The notes under the pieces are model-generated. The model was not told the DNA's origin and did no database searches. It saw nothing but the letters and a program-made list of their open reading frames with translations. Made by a program: the position numbers and the translations under genes. Below are positions 5,784-7,085 of a stretch of 7,085 nucleotides of DNA, in pieces. The stretch is from the NCBI GenBank assembly GCA_002452265.1, contig DKEW01000033.1, forward strand, positions 30,690-37,774, in the 5' to 3' direction. Every line of letters starts with the position of its first letter. Position 1 is the stretch's first letter. Source of the DNA: Pelobacter sp. UBA6812 (GTDB lineage: Bacteria; Desulfobacterota; Desulfuromonadia; Desulfuromonadales; Syntrophotaleaceae).

Positions 5784-6452
5784 TTACGGTTTTTTGGCTA
5801 CCCAGACGGCGTGGCGGTAGCCGCCCTTGCCGGGTCTTTCGCAGCGGACCCTGAATCCGGCGGCGGCGAGGCGCCCTTCGAAACCTGCATCGGGGTTTTC
5901 TCCCCAGACCGCGAAGGTGCCGCCGGGTTTGAGGGCGGTGCGGGTGCGTTCGATAGCGCGGCTACCGTAGATCGGATCGCCGCGCTTGTCGGTCTTGGGG
6001 TGCGGTCCACGGTAGAGATCAAGGATGATGGCGTCGAAGCTCTCGCCGGGAGTCTGGCGGATCAGTTCGGCCACGTCGGCAATCTCCACCGTGACGCGCG
6101 GGTCAGCCGCGGCACCGTCGGTCAATTCGGCCAATGGCCCGAGGCACCATTCGTGGATTTTGGGGTTGAGTTCGGCCACCACGACCTGAGCGGTTGCGGG
6201 CAAGGCGTTAAGCACCGCCCGCAGGGTGATGGCCATGCCCAATCCTCCGACCAATACACGGGGGGCGGGATGCTTCTGCAATCCTTCGCAGCCGAGTTGA
6301 CCGAGGGCGATTTCGGAGCGTTGCGCCTTGCTGTTCATCAGTACCTGCGGGCCGACGGTGATGAGATAATCCCCCTTGCCGCGCTGGCGCAGTTCAAGGA
6401 TCCCTTCGTCTTCGGTGGTGAAACGATCGAGCGTTTTCCAGGGCAGGGCCAT
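5784..6452 (-). CDS. Spermidine-synthase-fold methyltransferase-like protein
   Basis: This 222-residue protein has the Rossmann core of the polyamine aminopropyltransferase/class I methyltransferase group: VLVGGLGMAIT (67-77) with the glycine-rich loop, Glu94 in VVAELNP as the ribose-binding acidic residue, Asp126 after strand 3, AIILDLYRGP (141-150) at motif IV, and LKPGGTFAVW (174-183). It would probably be auto-annotated as spermidine synthase. Two things argue against true SpeE activity: it is about 60 residues shorter than SpeE, with only a reduced N-terminal beta part, and at motif IV it has DLYRGPH instead of the SpeE-type D-x-x-D-P with the catalytic Asp. The substrate is therefore open. 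Start ATG 6450-6452 has GAGG (6461-6464) 8 nt upstream. The gene begins only 22 nt after the terminator of the ABC-F gene, and the Methyltransf_32-like gene follows. Confidence 0.82.
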   Translation of the reverse strand: MALPWKTLDRFTTEDEGILELRQRGKGDYLITVGPQVLMNSKAQRSEIALGQLGCEGLQKHPAPRVLVGGLGMAITLRAVLNALPATAQVVVAELNPKIHEWCLGPLAELTDGAAADPRVTVEIADVAELIRQTPGESFDAIILDLYRGPHPKTDKRGDPIYGSRAIERTRTALKPGGTFAVWGENPDAGFEGRLAAAGFRVRCERPGKGGYRHAVWVAKKP

Positions 6453-6474
6453 GGCCGTTTCCTCGCATCAATGT

Positions 6475-6507
6475 AAAAAGGCGCCCGACGGGTAGCCAGG
6501 CGCCTTT
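6475..6507 (-). terminator. Intrinsic terminator of the ABC-F gene
   Basis: On the minus strand AAAGGCGCC (6499-6507) pairs perfectly with GGCGCCTTT (6477-6485) around a 13-nt loop, and the right arm runs into TTTTT (6475-6479). It lies 12 nt past the ABC-F stop and 22 nt before the next gene's ATG. Confidence 0.88.
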
Positions 6508-6519
6508 GGCCGTGTGTCG

Positions 6520-7085
6520 TTACAGGGTCAGGCTGGCCTCGCCCTGGAAGTGTTCTTCCCTGACTTTGGCAACTTCGGTGCTTTCCAGGTATTCGTCAAA
6601 GGTCATGGTCCGCTCGATGAAGCCGGCGGGGGTGAACTCGACGATCCGGTTGGCGACCGTGGACAGGAACTTATGGTCGTGGCTGGCGAACAGGATCACT
6701 TCCGAGAAGGCGATCAGCCCTTCGTTGAGGGCGGTGATCGATTCGAGGTCGAGGTGGTTGGTCGGCTCGTCGAACACCAGCACGTTGGCTGCGGTGAGCA
6801 TCATCTTGGCCAGCATGCAGCGGACCTTTTCGCCGCCGGACAGGACGCTGGACTGCTTGGTCGCTTCTTCGCCGGAGAACAGCATGCGGCCGAGAAAACC
6901 GCGGGCAAAACTCTCCCCTTCGGTGGGGGCGAACTGGCGCAGCCACTCGATGAGGTTCAGGTCGTTTTCAAAATAGCGGCGGTTCTCCTTGGGGAAGTAC
7001 GCCGAAGTGATGGTAACCCCGAAGCGGAAACTGCCGCTGTCGGGCTCAAGTTCCCCGGCCAGGATCTGGAACAGGGTGGTCTTGG
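6520..7085 (-). CDS. ABC-F family ATPase, YbiT/YkpA-like, C-terminal half (5' end outside window)
   Basis: The frame is open from the right edge to TAA 6520-6522 and gives the last 187 residues. It starts at the end of a Walker A (KTTL), so it is the second nucleotide-binding domain of a tandem ABC protein. It shows the signature LSGGE (81-85 of the visible part), Walker B NVLVFDEPTNHLD (100-112) with catalytic Glu106, and the H-loop SHDHKF (His135). There are no membrane segments, and DEPTNHLD is typical of ABC-F, soluble ATPases that act at the ribosomal E site in translation or antibiotic protection. The 'RGFLGRMLFSGEE' stretch and the ending FDEYLEST fit the YbiT/YkpA subgroup rather than EttA or Uup; Uup's coiled-coil tail is absent. 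The Q-loop position reads AYFPKEN, without glutamine, which I believe is usual in this subgroup. The terminator follows after 12 nt. Resistance function cannot be inferred. Confidence 0.92.
   Translation of the reverse strand, partial: KTTLFQILAGELEPDSGSFRFGVTITSAYFPKENRRYFENDLNLIEWLRQFAPTEGESFARGFLGRMLFSGEEATKQSSVLSGGEKVRCMLAKMMLTAANVLVFDEPTNHLDLESITALNEGLIAFSEVILFASHDHKFLSTVANRIVEFTPAGFIERTMTFDEYLESTEVAKVREEHFQGEASLTL

Noticed and set aside
5767..5784. Stem-loop AGCTTC/GAAGCT after the spermidine-synthase-like gene as a terminator
   Set aside because: The stem is only 6 bp, AT-containing, and no U tract follows on the minus strand.
5811..6476. 221-codon plus-strand frame opposite the spermidine-synthase-like gene
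   Set aside because: Although long, it mirrors a minus-strand frame with clear SAM-fold motifs and a good ribosome site; long antisense frames are common in GC-rich genes.
1..7085. Defence island, CRISPR array, toxin-antitoxin pair, prophage or tRNA gene
   Set aside because: No spaced direct-repeat array, integrase, nuclease-methylase pair, phage gene or tRNA cloverleaf could be found; the three methyltransferase-fold proteins have no restriction partner and lack target-recognition domains.

Overview
The window reads as chromosomal sequence from a GC-rich Gram-negative bacterium. The mix of genes (RhlE-type helicase, an archaeal-style COG2521 methyltransferase, a YbiT/YkpA-type ABC-F protein) and the intergenic words of the 'ATCCTG' and 'CTCTGTGGTG' kind remind me of the Desulfuromonadia/Geobacterales (former Deltaproteobacteria). 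That placement is an inference from memory, not a search result.

Layout, left to right. Positions 1-878 (minus) hold the N-terminal 292 codons of a RecQ helicase that runs off the left edge, with its own sigma70-like promoter at 931-958. A strong intrinsic terminator (961-993, minus) separates it from a COG2521-like methyltransferase (1035-1880, minus). A divergent intergenic region carries a plus-strand promoter candidate and a structured leader, then a DEAD-box RNA helicase of the RhlE group (2183-3508, plus). It is followed after 65 bases by a TTG-started RluA-family pseudouridine synthase (3574-4281, plus). The latter ends at a strong terminator whose U tract lies inside the 3' end of a converging 34-residue lysine-rich small gene (4336-4440, minus).

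Positions 4441-5030 hold no gene. This AT-rich stretch contains a 259-bp element bounded by perfect 11-bp inverted repeats (4590-4848), with a long hairpin of 9-nt-phased repeats at its centre. To the right, all on the minus strand, are a Methyltransf_32-like methyltransferase (5031-5687), a truncated spermidine-synthase-fold protein (5784-6452), a terminator (6475-6507) and the C-terminal half of an ABC-F ATPase (6520-7085, running off the right edge).

Functionally the window is mostly housekeeping: RNA remodelling (RhlE), rRNA or tRNA modification (RluA family), ribosome-associated ATPase (ABC-F) and DNA repair (RecQ), interspersed with three unrelated small-molecule or macromolecule methyltransferase-fold proteins of unknown substrate. 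I see no phage, CRISPR, toxin-antitoxin or defence cassette. The items most worth a second look are the lysine-rich microprotein, the inverted-repeat element and the three orphan SAM-fold proteins.
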